Origin: a virus
Virus record (IMG/VR): IMGVR_UViG_3300042113_000148
Location: 1 to 38,048 of that record
Length of the DNA: 38,048 nt
Reading direction: 5' to 3' (one strand)
A program made the position numbers and the translations under genes. The notes beneath the pieces were generated by a model that was not told where the DNA came from, did not search any database, and saw only the letters and a list, made by a program, of their open reading frames with translations. This document shows positions 1-7,608 of this stretch, piece by piece. The number at the start of each line of letters is the position of its first letter. Position 1 is the first letter of the stretch.

Positions 1-225
1 CTAGAAAAACAAAAAGAGCTTAATCCTAATAAAAGCGTAAAGCCTTGGGATCTTATTAATCCTAATGCAGAATATGTGGATGAAGAAACAAGAAATAATA
101 GGTTTGAAATTTGTAAGGGATGTCCAGAATTATTTCAAATTACAAAACAATGTAAAAAGTGTGGTTGTTTTATGGCATTAAAAACAAAATTAAAGGGTGC
201 CGCATGCCCTATTGGTAAATGGTAA
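1..225 (+). CDS. Cysteine-rich zinc-binding phage protein (5' end outside window)
   Basis: The frame is open from the first base and stops at TAA 223-225, giving the last 74 residues of a protein. The visible part carries a CKGCP motif followed by CKKCGC and ends with a lone cysteine before PIGKW, a pattern I associate with small phage proteins that bind one or two zinc ions. No enzymatic residues are visible. The stop codon overlaps the ATG of the next gene (TAATG), so the two are probably translationally coupled. The start and N-terminus lie upstream of the window. Function unknown. Confidence 0.7.
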   Translation, partial: LEKQKELNPNKSVKPWDLINPNAEYVDEETRNNRFEICKGCPELFQITKQCKKCGCFMALKTKLKGAACPIGKW

Positions 226-1118
226 TGTCAAGTATATTTGTTCAAATTCCTTCCTATCACGACTATGAATTAAAAAGAACAATACTGGATGCAATAAAAA
301 AAAGCTCTGGCCTGCATTTTATTAATTTTGGTGTACATATATCTTATTTTGAAAAAATAGATTTTGATATACCAGATATGGCGAATGTTAAATATGAAAT
401 TAGCAAAGCTCCAGAAAATATAGGGGTAGGAGTTTCTAGAAACATAGCAAATAGTTTTTATTCTGGAGAAGATTATTATTTTCAAATAGATTCTCATAGC
501 CGCTTTGAAGAAAATTGGGATAATAACTTAATTATTAATTATGAAAAAAATAAATCTGCTGGCTCAAATCCAGTTTTATCCTGTTATCCAGGAGCATATG
601 AATATAAAGATGGATCTTTAAATATTTTAAATAATAAGGCTCACGTATCTTATACAGATTTTATACCAGAATTAAGTTTTATTGATAATATGGTTCCGCA
701 TCAAAGGGCTGTTGGAAACTTCGGAAATAATATTTTTACTAAATCAATTTCAGCAGCATCAATTTTTTCTAGTGGGTCAATATCAGAAATAGAACCAAAT
801 ACTAAAATGTTTTTTTGGGGAGAAGAAATTCTTACTGCAGTTAGATTTTTTACTCATGGATATGATTTAATGCTTCCAGAATCTCAAAATGTTTATCACC
901 TATATTACTACCCAGAACTAGGATCAAAAAATTTACGCAGGCAGGTAGTTGAAGACTTTCAAAAAGAATCAGAGGATCTGGAAACTCAATCAAAAAATGA
1001 ACTTGAGCATATATTAAAAAATAAAATTATAGGGTCTCAGGCTCTGGGTACGGCAAGAACTCTTGAGGAATATGAAGAATATGCTTCAATAAACTTTGCT
1101 TTGAAAAAAATATTATAA
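225..1118 (+). CDS. GT-A glycosyltransferase, GlcNAc-transferase (Skp1-type) family
   Basis: This 297-residue protein opens with a beta strand and IPSYHD, the start typical of the GlcNAc-transferase family (Pfam GlcNAc). Near residue 90 it has QIDSHSRF followed by WD; the D-x-H would be the nucleotide-sugar and metal site. The C-terminal half has WGEE and a conserved-looking HLYYYPE segment. It probably adds a sugar to a phage structural protein or to host surface glycan. The start at 225 (TAATG overlap) is preferred over an in-frame ATG at 219 because the protein would then begin directly with the first strand. A second glycosyltransferase (32264) and an FkbM methyltransferase (15252) suggest glycan decoration. 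The acceptor is unknown. Confidence 0.78.
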   Translation: MSSIFVQIPSYHDYELKRTILDAIKKSSGLHFINFGVHISYFEKIDFDIPDMANVKYEISKAPENIGVGVSRNIANSFYSGEDYYFQIDSHSRFEENWDNNLIINYEKNKSAGSNPVLSCYPGAYEYKDGSLNILNNKAHVSYTDFIPELSFIDNMVPHQRAVGNFGNNIFTKSISAASIFSSGSISEIEPNTKMFFWGEEILTAVRFFTHGYDLMLPESQNVYHLYYYPELGSKNLRRQVVEDFQKESEDLETQSKNELEHILKNKIIGSQALGTARTLEEYEEYASINFALKKIL

Positions 1119-1128
1119 ATGGTATAAT
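1101..1128 (+). promoter_or_regulatory. Promoter, extended -10 (TTGAAA / TGGTATAAT)
   Basis: TTGAAA at 1101-1106 is followed after 16 bases by TATAAT at 1123-1128, with TG one base before the -10 box. It lies over the end of the glycosyltransferase gene and just upstream of a strong ribosome site. The core TAAATGGTATAATG recurs exactly in front of recA at 11417. Confidence 0.65.
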
Positions 1129-1144
1129 GTGAAAGGAGGTAAAT

Positions 1145-1378
1145 ATGGCAATTGAATTAACGAATGAAGATAAGCTTGGTATTGTAAATCAGCATATTAG
1201 GTCTATAGATTATTCTATTTATGGACTTCAATTGGACTTGCTGGAAGCTCAGGCTGTTGGAGAATCAGACGCTTCAACAATAGCAAATATAAACTCTAGA
1301 ATTGCAGCACAGAATTCAAAAAGAGCGGCACTTGTTACAGAAAAAAATTCTTTAACAGTTACAGAAGAACAGGAATAA
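1145..1378 (+). CDS. Small alpha-helical coiled-coil protein
   Basis: The 77-residue product is mostly helical, with heptad-like spacing and no catalytic motif. An excellent ribosome site, AAAGGAGG, lies a few bases before the ATG and directly after the promoter at 1123, so the gene leads its transcript. It sits among tail- or fibre-like genes, so a small virion or assembly role is possible, but no family is recognised. The next gene starts with GTG seven bases after its stop. Confidence 0.65.
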   Translation: MAIELTNEDKLGIVNQHIRSIDYSIYGLQLDLLEAQAVGESDASTIANINSRIAAQNSKRAALVTEKNSLTVTEEQE

Positions 1379-1384
1379 AAATAG

Positions 1385-1591
1385 GTGGCAGATAAAGCAG
1401 AACTAGTAATAACAGCCTTACAACAACGCATGGGAGAACTTGTATCAAATTATGAAACTCAAATTGCAATATTACGGGCAGAAATTACACAACTGGTTCA
1501 AGAGAGAGACAGGATTGCTGTTGATGAAGATGAAAAACAACAGGCTGTGGACGCATACTCAGAAAAACTTAGTAATATCACAGCCGACTAA
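1385..1591 (+). CDS. Small coiled-coil protein, GTG start
   Basis: The product has 68 residues and is almost wholly predicted helix rich in Glu, Gln and Arg. The GTG at 1385 is chosen because AGGAA lies about ten bases upstream, inside the end of the preceding gene. Its 3' end overlaps the reading frame of the next gene, which has no convincing start of its own after this stop. The pair may be two coupled genes, one gene joined by a +1 frameshift, or a gene split by a sequencing error. Confidence 0.6.
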   Translation: MADKAELVITALQQRMGELVSNYETQIAILRAEITQLVQERDRIAVDEDEKQQAVDAYSEKLSNITAD

Positions 1592-1937
1592 TTTTCCTTC
1601 TGGAATTGCAGTAAAAACTGAAAAAGGTATTTACTGGATTAAAGATGGGAAAAGATATAAATTAATTTCAGACAGGGCAGCCAAATCTTGGCTATTTACA
1701 ACCGTAAATGCTACAGAAAATGCTTTATCTGGAACCAAAATTATAGGCAGTCTTGGATTTAGAGATGGAACTCTAATTAAGAATATAGCCGATGGTAAAA
1801 TGTATTTAGTATCTCAAAATAAATTGAGGCATATTGTAGATCCAGATACATTTAATAAATATGGTCTAAACAGATCAATGCTTATAGAGGTATCTGAAGC
1901 AGAAATAAAAGCACATGAAATAGGAGAAAACCTGTAA
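1524..1937 (+). CDS. Probable tail or surface-associated protein with a small beta domain; start uncertain
   Basis: The confident part begins near codon 1581 (QPTNFPSGIA). It contains lysine, tryptophan and glycine turns typical of a short repeat seen in surface and tail proteins: strand, DGK, strand, then KLRHI-DPDTF-KYG. ATG 1524, with AGGAT about eight bases upstream, is the best canonical start but forces a 68-base overlap with the preceding coding frame and a poor, basic N-terminus. The frame stays open further upstream to a TTG at 1440. A +1 shift from the preceding gene near 1560-1590 would join a coiled coil to this domain. The stop overlaps the next ATG. Confidence 0.55.
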   Translation: MKMKNNRLWTHTQKNLVISQPTNFPSGIAVKTEKGIYWIKDGKRYKLISDRAAKSWLFTTVNATENALSGTKIIGSLGFRDGTLIKNIADGKMYLVSQNKLRHIVDPDTFNKYGLNRSMLIEVSEAEIKAHEIGENL

Positions 1938-2392
1938 TGCCATTCGTAGACGGTGAACCAATTGATGCATCTAAATTAGGTGCTTTAGAAACACAATTAA
2001 ATGAGTTAAAGGCAACAATGCCTAAAATTGGAGTTTCTCAAACAGTTATTAATACACCTGCTGCTACTAGTGGAAATCCAAGCGTTAGTAACTCTGGCAC
2101 GGTAGTCCCTGGCCCTACGCCACCAAAAATTTATGGCAACATAACTCAAGAAGTTTCTCTTACTTCTAACTCATATAAAACATTTCCAATAGATTATTCT
2201 GCTGCTGGTTTAACAGCTAAACCTCAAGCGATTATTTTGACCCCAATTTCTCCAGCAGTAAAAGGAACAATAAATCAAGCCTCAGTTCTTACTGGGTCAA
2301 TTACTGCTACAGGAGCAACTGGACAAATTTATCATAGAAGTGATGCAACTCCAGTAAAAGTTAAATACTATTTTCTTGTAATATCCTTTTAA
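1937..2392 (+). CDS. Probable minor structural or tail-fibre-like protein
   Basis: The product has 151 residues in three parts: a short helical N-terminus that begins with FVDGEPIDASKL, a Ser/Thr/Pro/Gly-rich linker near residues 40-70, and a beta-rich C-terminal part. That composition is common in phage fibre or baseplate accessory proteins. It starts at a TAATG overlap with the previous gene and ends just before a new promoter, so it closes the 1145-2392 unit. No enzyme motif is seen, and the structural role is inferred from composition and context. Confidence 0.6.
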   Translation: MPFVDGEPIDASKLGALETQLNELKATMPKIGVSQTVINTPAATSGNPSVSNSGTVVPGPTPPKIYGNITQEVSLTSNSYKTFPIDYSAAGLTAKPQAIILTPISPAVKGTINQASVLTGSITATGATGQIYHRSDATPVKVKYYFLVISF

Positions 2393-2397
2393 AGGTA

Positions 2398-2425
2398 TTG
2401 ACAGATTATAAATATATGTTACAAT
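2398..2425 (+). promoter_or_regulatory. Sigma-70-type promoter TTGACA-16-TACAAT
   Basis: TTGACA at 2398-2403 and TACAAT at 2420-2425 are separated by 16 bases. The -35 box is preceded by TA, as in the promoters at 25122, 27911 and 33226. Predicted transcription start is near 2432, only about eight bases before the hairpin at 2440. Confidence 0.7.
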
Positions 2426-2439
2426 TTAGCAGTATTTAG

Positions 2440-2463
2440 AAGTCACGACCCCGTGACTTTTTT
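2440..2463 (+). terminator. Intrinsic terminator-like hairpin just after a promoter start
   Basis: AAGTCACG (2440-2447) and CGTGACTT (2452-2459) form a perfect 8-bp stem with a four-base loop, followed by a T run to 2463. It could terminate the upstream unit, but it also lies at the very 5' end of the transcript from the promoter at 2398, where it may act as a stabilising 5' hairpin or an early attenuator. Confidence 0.7.
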
Positions 2464-2478
2464 CGTATAAGGATTTAA

Positions 2479-3285
2479 ATGACAAATGATTTAAGGTGGA
2501 TGCTTTCATCCGACCAGCAATTCCCGTACCAAGACAACAAGATGATCCAGCTTTGGTTTGAAGTTATGAAGTGGTGGAAACCAGACGTTGTAGATATTCT
2601 TGGAGATACAGATGATCAGGCATGCTATAGCAAATATACTGAAGGCAAATCTGCTGAATTTTTAAGAATGCATAAAGATCAAAACGGTGCAGCAATTGTG
2701 CCATTAATGCAACACGAAGCAAAAGGCGCAAGAGAATTTTATGAAATGAATCGTAAGGTTGCTGGAAAAGATGCAGAACTATTTACCGCTCTTGGCAATC
2801 ATGACATTCGTATCTTTAACTATATGGATGCAAAACTTCCAGATTATATTAAAGTAGTAACTCCAGAAGCTTTATGGAGACTAGACTCTTTAGGATATGA
2901 ATATATTTATTACGATGCTTTACCTAAGAAGAGATATGGCGATATCCACGTACATCATGGCATTTCAATTTCTGAAACTGGTGCTGTAAGAAAGGATATG
3001 GAAAATTTACAGGTATCATTAATTCGTGGACATTCACACAGACTTGCGTCACATTTCCAAACCTATGAATTAAGAAATAAGGGTAAGGGAGAAACTATTC
3101 GTGGATATGAAATTGGACATATGTGTGATCCAAAATCTTCAGGAATGAAGTATATGCAACATCATGACTGGCAACGTGGATTTGCAGTTGCACATATTGA
3201 AAATGGTAAGTGGCCACATATTCAATTAATTGAAGTTTCCCCAGATTATTCCTGCGTTGTAGACGGCAAGGTGTTTAAGTTATGA
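2479..3285 (+). CDS. Calcineurin-like metallophosphoesterase
   Basis: This 268-residue protein carries the metallophosphoesterase motifs in order: SDQQ (residues 11-14, where the usual D-x-H has Gln for His, as in several phage members), GDTDD (42-46), GNHD (106-109), HHG (159-161) and GHSH (184-187). These residues bind two metal ions and would hydrolyse phosphomono- or diesters. Placement just before helicase and primase genes suggests a nucleic-acid end-processing or nucleotide role, though the substrate cannot be read from sequence. AAGGA precedes the ATG. It leads the unit that runs to the primase, and its stop overlaps the next start (ATGATG). Confidence 0.85.
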   Translation: MTNDLRWMLSSDQQFPYQDNKMIQLWFEVMKWWKPDVVDILGDTDDQACYSKYTEGKSAEFLRMHKDQNGAAIVPLMQHEAKGAREFYEMNRKVAGKDAELFTALGNHDIRIFNYMDAKLPDYIKVVTPEALWRLDSLGYEYIYYDALPKKRYGDIHVHHGISISETGAVRKDMENLQVSLIRGHSHRLASHFQTYELRNKGKGETIRGYEIGHMCDPKSSGMKYMQHHDWQRGFAVAHIENGKWPHIQLIEVSPDYSCVVDGKVFKL

Positions 3286-3470
3286 TGCAGTGTAAAAGAT
3301 GTGGCGGGAGAGTATTTGTGGACAGAGTATTTTCTCAAAAACTACATGTAGAATTGTTTTGCATTCTATGCGGTAAGCGTTGGATGATACATAAGGAGAA
3401 TAACGCATTCGGAAGATGGCTAGAAATAAAAGACAGAGAGTACGCAAAAAACTTGGCTATTTCTTCTTAA
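3282..3470 (+). CDS. Small zinc-ribbon protein
   Basis: The 62-residue product has two CxxC knuckles, CKRCGG near residue 4 and CILCGK near residue 27, the four ligands of a zinc ribbon. Such ribbons bind nucleic acid or protein partners; no further function can be assigned. The gene starts inside the stop of the phosphoesterase gene and its end overlaps the next start by 55 bases. Confidence 0.65.
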   Translation: MMQCKRCGGRVFVDRVFSQKLHVELFCILCGKRWMIHKENNAFGRWLEIKDREYAKNLAISS

Positions 3471-3898
3471 ATGGCAAAATACACAAAACCATTAAGTCGG
3501 TAAGAGCTAAAGACGAACTAGTTGCCTGGTGCTATCCAGATAAAAAGCGTGTACTTTACCCATACTCCCTTGTAGAAAAAAATATGGAAAATGCTTATAG
3601 TGTAAAAGATGTAGCAAACTTGTTAAATAGGCATAAGGTTACTATCGAAGAATATATTCTGGCTGGTAAAATAAAAATACCCCAAAGAGTCTATCCAATT
3701 AGTAATCCAGAAAGCACATGGTTTAAATATATGTTTAGCGAATCCGATATACTTGATATTCATCAATTTATTGTTGATGCTGGATATATTAGGGAATTGC
3801 CAAATAGAAATGAATTAAAGGCACTTCTCAAACACAATATTATATTGTATACTAAGGTTAACGATTCGGAGTTCGTACCAGTATGGAAGGCGGAATAA
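3416..3898 (+). CDS. DNA-binding protein with MerR/excisionase-like winged helix
   Basis: The 160-residue protein has a basic N-terminus and, around residues 60-85, AYSVKDVANLLNRHKVTI followed by EEYILAGKI. This is the layout of the winged helix-turn-helix found in MerR and excisionase-type proteins. It probably binds DNA as a regulator or replication accessory. The chosen ATG overlaps the preceding gene by 55 bases and has only GGAAG immediately beside it; AAGGAG further upstream may serve instead. It ends on a TAATG overlap with the next gene. Confidence 0.6.
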   Translation: MARNKRQRVRKKLGYFFLNGKIHKTIKSVRAKDELVAWCYPDKKRVLYPYSLVEKNMENAYSVKDVANLLNRHKVTIEEYILAGKIKIPQRVYPISNPESTWFKYMFSESDILDIHQFIVDAGYIRELPNRNELKALLKHNIILYTKVNDSEFVPVWKAE

Positions 3899-4101
3899 TG
3901 GACACAAGAGTTAAGGTAGATCTTTCGTTTACCCGCAATTTGGGTAATTATGAAAGCATTAAAATTGGCATCGGTATTGAAGACTGGGTGCGAGATGGCG
4001 AAAATGCTGATACGGCTACAGAGCGAGTATATAAGTTTGTTGAAGATAAATTAATTCAAAAGACTCGTGAGGTTGAGGAAGAGTTAAAGAGTGGCAAATG
4101 A
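3898..4101 (+). CDS. Small conserved-looking phage protein, unknown function
   Basis: The protein has 67 residues: an N-terminal beta part (VKVDLSFTRNLGNYESIKI) and a C-terminal charged helix. The ATG at 3898 overlaps the preceding stop and has GGAAGGCGG upstream, so it is preferred over the in-frame ATG at 3883. It lies in the helicase-primase operon. I do not recognise a family; an accessory role in replication is only a guess from position. Confidence 0.6.
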   Translation: MDTRVKVDLSFTRNLGNYESIKIGIGIEDWVRDGENADTATERVYKFVEDKLIQKTREVEEELKSGK

Positions 4102-4408
4102 TAAACAGCCCTATGTTTTAATTGGGCTATACGAATCCCTTTATAGGGAGAAGTATGGAAAAAAGCCACGCCTAAATAAATTTCGTGAGAAGTGGGCTAT
4201 GCAAGATGTCATAGATAGTGTAGGATATGATCGTGCTGTAGAACTATTACAGTACTATTTTAGAACCAGCAAGTCTGGGCATCCGCTCAGTTTCTTCTTC
4301 TATAATTTTGATAAAATAGATTATTTAAAGAATGAGATTGATAAAGATAAAGAGAATCGTCGCATATTGCGAGAGGCTACAAAGAAGATGGTGGAAGGCG
4401 AAGAGTGA
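4091..4408 (+). CDS. Small protein upstream of the helicase, possible helicase loader
   Basis: This 105-residue basic, mostly helical protein starts with GTG inside the previous gene and ends on a GTGA overlap with the DnaB-type helicase gene. Small genes in this position in phage replication operons often encode loaders or primosome adaptors, but no ATPase or other diagnostic motif is visible, so that role is an inference from context alone. Residues 20-60 contain PRLNKFREKW and a Tyr/Phe-rich stretch. Confidence 0.6.
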   Translation: MANDKQPYVLIGLYESLYREKYGKKPRLNKFREKWAMQDVIDSVGYDRAVELLQYYFRTSKSGHPLSFFFYNFDKIDYLKNEIDKDKENRRILREATKKMVEGEE

Positions 4409-5655
4409 ATACAGAAGCAGAACTAATATCTGCAGTATGCAAAAATAAAGATATAAGCACACTTCTTGCAGACAATGTAGATGATATATTTACATCTCAT
4501 AGAGATATATGGGAAAGCCTAAAGTCATATTATTATAAGTTTAAAGCAGTTCCAGAAGCTGGTGTTCTTATGGAGCGTCATAAAGATTTTGAGCCAGTTA
4601 CCACAAAGGCTGAGACTGGATACTATTTAGATAAGCTCAAGAATGAGTATCTTACAAATAAACTTAAATCTGTAATTATTCAGTCTGGGTCTGCTCTAAA
4701 AGAAGATGCAGCATCTAGAGTTTTAGCAAATATGCAATCCCAACTTGCTAGTCTATCTAAGTTTACCAATAATGTCAGAGATCTAGATGTAGTTGATTTA
4801 CAATCTGCGGAAAACCATTTCTTATCTGTTAAAGAACGTTCTGCGGTTATGGGCGGCAGTCCAGGAATTCTTACTGGGTTTGATGCAATAGATAAAGCAT
4901 ATCCTACTGGTATGGCTCCAGGACATTTAATTGTTGCTATTGGTTGGCCAGGCAAAGGTAAGACGTGGTTTACATCCTATCTTGCATGTAAGGCATGGGA
5001 GCAAGGATTTAAGCCAATGATTATCTCCCTTGAAATGTCACCAGAGAATATGCGTGACCGCATTTACACAATGCTTGGTTCTGGATTATTCCGTGCCAGC
5101 GATTTATCAAAAGGAGATATTAACTTAGATGACTTCAAATCATGGGGCAAGAAAAAATTCGAAGGCAAGAACTCGTTTATTCTGGTTTCTAATGAGGGGA
5201 CAGCAGAGGTCACGCCTGCAACAGTACAAGGAAAGATTGACCAACACAAGCCAGACTTAGTAATTCTTGATTACCACCAGTTGTTTAATGACAATAAGCG
5301 TAGTCATTCTGAAGTTGAGCGTAATAGAAATATTTCTCGTGAGTTTAAGCTTTTGGCAGTAGCAAATAATATTCCAGTAATTGATATTACAGCAGCGACG
5401 GCAGACGATATATCTGATCAAGATGAGCCACCTATGATGTCACAGGTAGCATGGTCTAAAGCAATTGAATATGATGCTGATATGGCTATGGCTATTCACA
5501 GATATCCAGGAACCAATATGATTGAAGTTGTTAGCAGAAAGAATCGTCATGGACAGGACTTTGACTTCTATCTAGATTGGGATATTAATCGTGGTGTTAT
5601 TACTCCGATTTATGAAAACCTTCCAGATATGAAGAATGACACACAAAAGAATTAA
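4405..5655 (+). CDS. dnaB: Replicative DNA helicase, DnaB/RecA-fold
   Basis: The 416-residue protein has an N-terminal helical domain of about 120 residues and a RecA-fold motor. Walker A is GWPGKGKT at residues 180-187, followed by SLEMSPENM in the DnaB helicase H1a region. Walker B is VILDYHQLF near residue 290, and SRKNRHG near residue 380 resembles the arginine-finger region of hexameric helicases. It should unwind DNA ahead of the phage polymerase as a hexamer with the primase encoded downstream. The GTG start overlaps the previous stop, and the end overlaps the next start by 20 bases. Confidence 0.88.
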   Translation: MNTEAELISAVCKNKDISTLLADNVDDIFTSHRDIWESLKSYYYKFKAVPEAGVLMERHKDFEPVTTKAETGYYLDKLKNEYLTNKLKSVIIQSGSALKEDAASRVLANMQSQLASLSKFTNNVRDLDVVDLQSAENHFLSVKERSAVMGGSPGILTGFDAIDKAYPTGMAPGHLIVAIGWPGKGKTWFTSYLACKAWEQGFKPMIISLEMSPENMRDRIYTMLGSGLFRASDLSKGDINLDDFKSWGKKKFEGKNSFILVSNEGTAEVTPATVQGKIDQHKPDLVILDYHQLFNDNKRSHSEVERNRNISREFKLLAVANNIPVIDITAATADDISDQDEPPMMSQVAWSKAIEYDADMAMAIHRYPGTNMIEVVSRKNRHGQDFDFYLDWDINRGVITPIYENLPDMKNDTQKN

Positions 5656-5935
5656 ACGATTTCAGGTTGATGTAGAGTTTAAAGACAATGCTCAGCTCAT
5701 TAGTTTAAGACCGCAGTACGAAAACTTGTTAACTCAAGATATGCGGGGCAAGGGATATATTAGGGTACTTGACATAGATCCAGCTTTTTCGGTAGAATTC
5801 ACAGGCGAGACATGGAAGTTCTTAATGAGCATTCATGGTGTATATATAGGAAAGAAGAAAGCATGGCAATACGAGGGTTGGACTCAAGGAAAATTGATTC
5901 CACGACATATGCCCCAGCACATGTTAAATCGGTAA
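5636..5935 (+). CDS. Small hypothetical protein between helicase and primase
   Basis: The 99-residue product is rich in beta-type residues at the start and basic at the end. ATG 5636 lies inside the helicase gene, and the last 73 bases overlap the primase start, which is a long overlap for this genome. No family is recognised. It is kept as a gene because it fills the gap between helicase and primase in a continuous operon; the C-terminal part might be less constrained. Confidence 0.55.
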   Translation: MTHKRIKRFQVDVEFKDNAQLISLRPQYENLLTQDMRGKGYIRVLDIDPAFSVEFTGETWKFLMSIHGVYIGKKKAWQYEGWTQGKLIPRHMPQHMLNR

Positions 5936-6861
5936 TTAAATCTCTAGGACTTGAAATAGTTGGAGAGACATCTAATGATTTCCTATGCTTCTGCCCATTT
6001 CATTCTAATAGACATACATCAAGTTTTAGCGTAAGTCGTGAAAAGGGCGCATATATTTGTTTTAACCCTGCATGTGGAGAATCTGGAACTTTAACTGAAT
6101 TAATTAAAAAGATTTTAAATAAGAACGAGTTTGAGTCTATTAGGTATATTGCTGCACGTGAAGCAGAGTCCGTAGAAAATTTTGACGAAGTACTAAAAGA
6201 AATGTTTGAAGATAAACCAGATTTTGTAGAATTTCCACAAAAAACTTTGGATGATCTATATAATAATCTAGGCTCAAATCCACATGCTCAAGAATACTTT
6301 AGACATCGTGGAATAAATGATGAGTCTATGCAATATTTTAAATTAGGTTATTCTGCCAATATGGGAATGGTTATTGTTCCAGTACATAGCCCAGATGGGC
6401 TACCTGTAGGATTAGTTGGTAGATCTATATCCGAAAAGAAATTTAAGAATAGTACAAATTTGCCACGTAGTAAAACTATGTTTAATATTCACCGTGCTAA
6501 AAAAATTGGTGGCCAAGTTATAATAGTAGAGTCAACATTTGACGCTATCCGTGTTCATCAAGCTGGATTTCCAAACGTTGTGGCAACTCTGGGCGGTCAT
6601 ATATCACATGACAATATAAATTTATTAAATAGATATTTTAATAGAATAATTATTATGACAGATGCAGACCAGGCGGGTAGAGAATTAGGAATGAATATTG
6701 CTAATAAATTAAGAAATAAAGATATCTTGTGGGCTTCGCATAGTTATGGTAAGATATATCCTAACAATGCAAAAGATGCAGGTGACATGACCGATCAAGA
6801 AATTGCCACATGCATTAAAAGTGCTGTATCCGACATCGAATACAGAACCTGGAATCCATGA
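5863..6861 (+). CDS. DnaG-type DNA primase (zinc finger plus Toprim)
   Basis: From ATG 5863 the protein has 332 residues. The zinc-binding part has CPFH at 44-47 and CFNPAC near 66-71, an expanded spacing compared with the usual CFGC of CHC2 primases. The Toprim domain shows the acidic residue in VIIVESTFDA and DADQAGRE near residue 270, the metal site for RNA primer synthesis. At about 330 residues it is shorter than cellular DnaG and appears to lack the C-terminal helicase-binding domain. ATG 5863, preceded by AGGAAAG, is preferred to the in-frame ATG 5812, which gives a non-domain extension. Confidence 0.87.
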   Translation: MAIRGLDSRKIDSTTYAPAHVKSVIKSLGLEIVGETSNDFLCFCPFHSNRHTSSFSVSREKGAYICFNPACGESGTLTELIKKILNKNEFESIRYIAAREAESVENFDEVLKEMFEDKPDFVEFPQKTLDDLYNNLGSNPHAQEYFRHRGINDESMQYFKLGYSANMGMVIVPVHSPDGLPVGLVGRSISEKKFKNSTNLPRSKTMFNIHRAKKIGGQVIIVESTFDAIRVHQAGFPNVVATLGGHISHDNINLLNRYFNRIIIMTDADQAGRELGMNIANKLRNKDILWASHSYGKIYPNNAKDAGDMTDQEIATCIKSAVSDIEYRTWNP

Positions 6862-6867
6862 TATAAT
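6859..6867 (+). promoter_or_regulatory. Extended -10 promoter TGATATAAT
   Basis: TG at 6859-6860, one base, then TATAAT at 6862-6867, overlapping the primase stop codon. No good -35 box is seen, which is usual for extended -10 promoters. Predicted start is near 6874, ahead of the single-stranded DNA-binding protein gene. Confidence 0.6.
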
Positions 6868-6877
6868 GAAAAATACA

Positions 6878-6894
6878 GACGGATCTATACCGTC
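6878..6894 (+). promoter_or_regulatory. 5' stem-loop in the leader of the SSB gene
   Basis: GACGG (6878-6882) pairs with CCGTC (6890-6894) across a seven-base loop, about four bases after the predicted transcription start and before the AAAGGAG ribosome site. It may stabilise the mRNA or be a site of autogenous control. Confidence 0.45.
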
Positions 6895-6915
6895 AACTAT
6901 AAAGGAGAAATATAA

Positions 6916-7584
6916 ATGGGTATCGTAAAAGGACTAAAAGGCTTAAACGCAGTAATGGATAAGCCACAATCAAGTTCAGACGGAACAAAAGGTCGTTGGG
7001 TTAAACTAGAAGATGGCGAAAGCGTAAAGATTCGTTTTCTTCAAGAATTAGATCCAGACTCACCTTCATATAATGAAAAGCTTGGACTGGGCTTTATTGC
7101 AGTCGAACATACAAATCCAAAAGATTATCGCCGTAAGGCTCTATGCTCTATGGATGATCAAGGTAAGTGCTTTGGTTGTGAGCAACATCGCAAGGATTAT
7201 AAAGCAGGTTGGAAGGGTCGTTCACGTCTCTATATCAATGTGCTAGTTGATGATGGTAAGGAAGATCCATATGTAGCAATTCTTTCACAAGGTTCTAGCG
7301 GTAAGACCGTTACACCTACACTTATTGAATACGCAGGCGAGATGGGTTCAATTACAAATCTTATGTGGCGTATCAAGCGTTCTGGGACAAAGACAGACAC
7401 GAGTTATACAATTATTCCTCTTGCTAAAGATGAAGCACCATTTGATGCATCATCTCTTGAGTTATATAAACTTGAAGAGTCAGCAGTTCGTGACCTACCA
7501 TATACAGAACAAGAAGCCTTCTTCAACGGTGAGGGTGGCAATTCAGAGTCAGATTCATCTACCAGCAGCAGCTTAGACTGGTAA
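6916..7584 (+). CDS. ssb: Single-stranded DNA-binding protein, gp32-like
   Basis: The 222-residue protein resembles phage gp32-type single-stranded DNA-binding proteins. It has an N-terminal segment with KGRWVKL and a beta-rich core, an internal knuckle CSMDDQGKCFGCEQH near residues 75-90 that could hold zinc, and a low-complexity acidic Ser-rich tail from about 208 that ends in LDW. Such tails recruit replication partners. It would coat exposed DNA for the polymerase and RecA-like protein. AAAGGAG precedes ATG. Its own promoter and leader hairpin, and its place directly before the polymerase gene, fit high expression. Confidence 0.78.
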   Translation: MGIVKGLKGLNAVMDKPQSSSDGTKGRWVKLEDGESVKIRFLQELDPDSPSYNEKLGLGFIAVEHTNPKDYRRKALCSMDDQGKCFGCEQHRKDYKAGWKGRSRLYINVLVDDGKEDPYVAILSQGSSGKTVTPTLIEYAGEMGSITNLMWRIKRSGTKTDTSYTIIPLAKDEAPFDASSLELYKLEESAVRDLPYTEQEAFFNGEGGNSESDSSTSSSLDW

Positions 7585-7608
7585 TATCTAATTAAAGGCG
7601 GAGAGTTA

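Noticed and set aside
5064-5249. Minus-strand frames in the helicase gene
   Set aside because: Antisense of conserved helicase coding sequence with no independent support.
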